The notes beneath the pieces were generated by a model. It ran no database searches, was not told the origin of the DNA, and saw nothing but the letters and a program-made list of their open reading frames with translations. Shown piece after piece: positions 5,651 to 5,722 of a stretch of DNA of 5,722 bases. Where the stretch lies: the NCBI GenBank assembly GCA_900550705.1, contig URTG01000115.1, forward strand, positions 1-5,722, in the 5' to 3' direction. Numbering within the stretch: position 1 is the stretch's first letter; the number at the start of each line of letters is the position of its first letter. This DNA is from an uncultured Eubacteriales bacterium. Lineage in GTDB: Bacteria; Bacillota; Clostridia; Oscillospirales; Oscillospiraceae. Both the position numbers and the translations under genes were made by a program.

Positions 5651-5722
5651 GGGGGAGTTCCGCCTGCGGGCGGGTTACTTTCCCGCGAAGGAAAGTAACC
5701 AAAGTTCGCCGGGGCTGCGGCC
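5651..5722. repeat. Dispersed three-hairpin repeat, copy B, cut by window end
   Basis: This is the second copy of the element at 2427-2502, in the same orientation and offset by 3,224 bases. Hairpin 1 is unchanged. Hairpin 2 is GGTTACTTTCC (5673-5683) with GGAAAGTAACC (5690-5700), loop CGCGAA; its third pair is T5675-A5698 where copy A has C-G. Hairpin 3 starts at 5709 and is cut off after three pairs; its second pair from the loop is G5714-C5721 where copy A has C-G. The left edge is blurred by a run of nine G's (5647-5655). Similarity to copy A stops left of that run, which marks the element boundary. Confidence 0.85.

Overview
The window looks like chromosomal DNA of a GC-rich Gram-positive anaerobe. 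A gut-type Clostridia relative (Oscillospiraceae and similar) fits best. This rests on strong GGAGG-type ribosome sites, GC-rich codon use, the Firmicutes-like flavour of the three proteins, and hairpin-rich intergenic repeats. It is an inference from style; no taxonomic marker is present.

Layout. Bases 1-249 are non-coding: two tandem 81-bp repeat copies, each carrying a hairpin, then a short leader with a possible promoter, another inverted repeat and an excellent ribosome binding site. Bases 250-2400 (+) encode Tex, a conserved RNA-binding, transcription-associated protein. Bases 2401-2683 are a hairpin-dense gap between convergent genes, containing one copy of a dispersed repeat. Bases 2684-4066 (-) encode argininosuccinate lyase (ArgH). 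A 99-base spacer with a terminator-like hairpin separates it from argininosuccinate synthase (ArgG, 4166-5383, -). Bases 5384-5650 hold the argG leader, a candidate promoter and an AT-rich island. Bases 5651-5722 are a second copy of the dispersed repeat, cut by the window edge.

Function. argG and argH form a likely argG-argH transcription unit for the last two steps of arginine synthesis: citrulline plus aspartate to argininosuccinate, then to arginine plus fumarate. tex is a housekeeping gene that converges on this unit and has no evident functional tie to it.

The most notable signal is non-coding. The two copies of the dispersed repeat align without gaps over 66 positions and differ at four. 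Those four differences form exactly two compensatory base pairs, in two different predicted hairpins. The tandem repeat before tex also contains a compensatory pair in its hairpin. Both repeat families therefore look selected for folding. No mobile-element gene, CRISPR array, tRNA or rRNA was seen. I do not claim a new protein system here.
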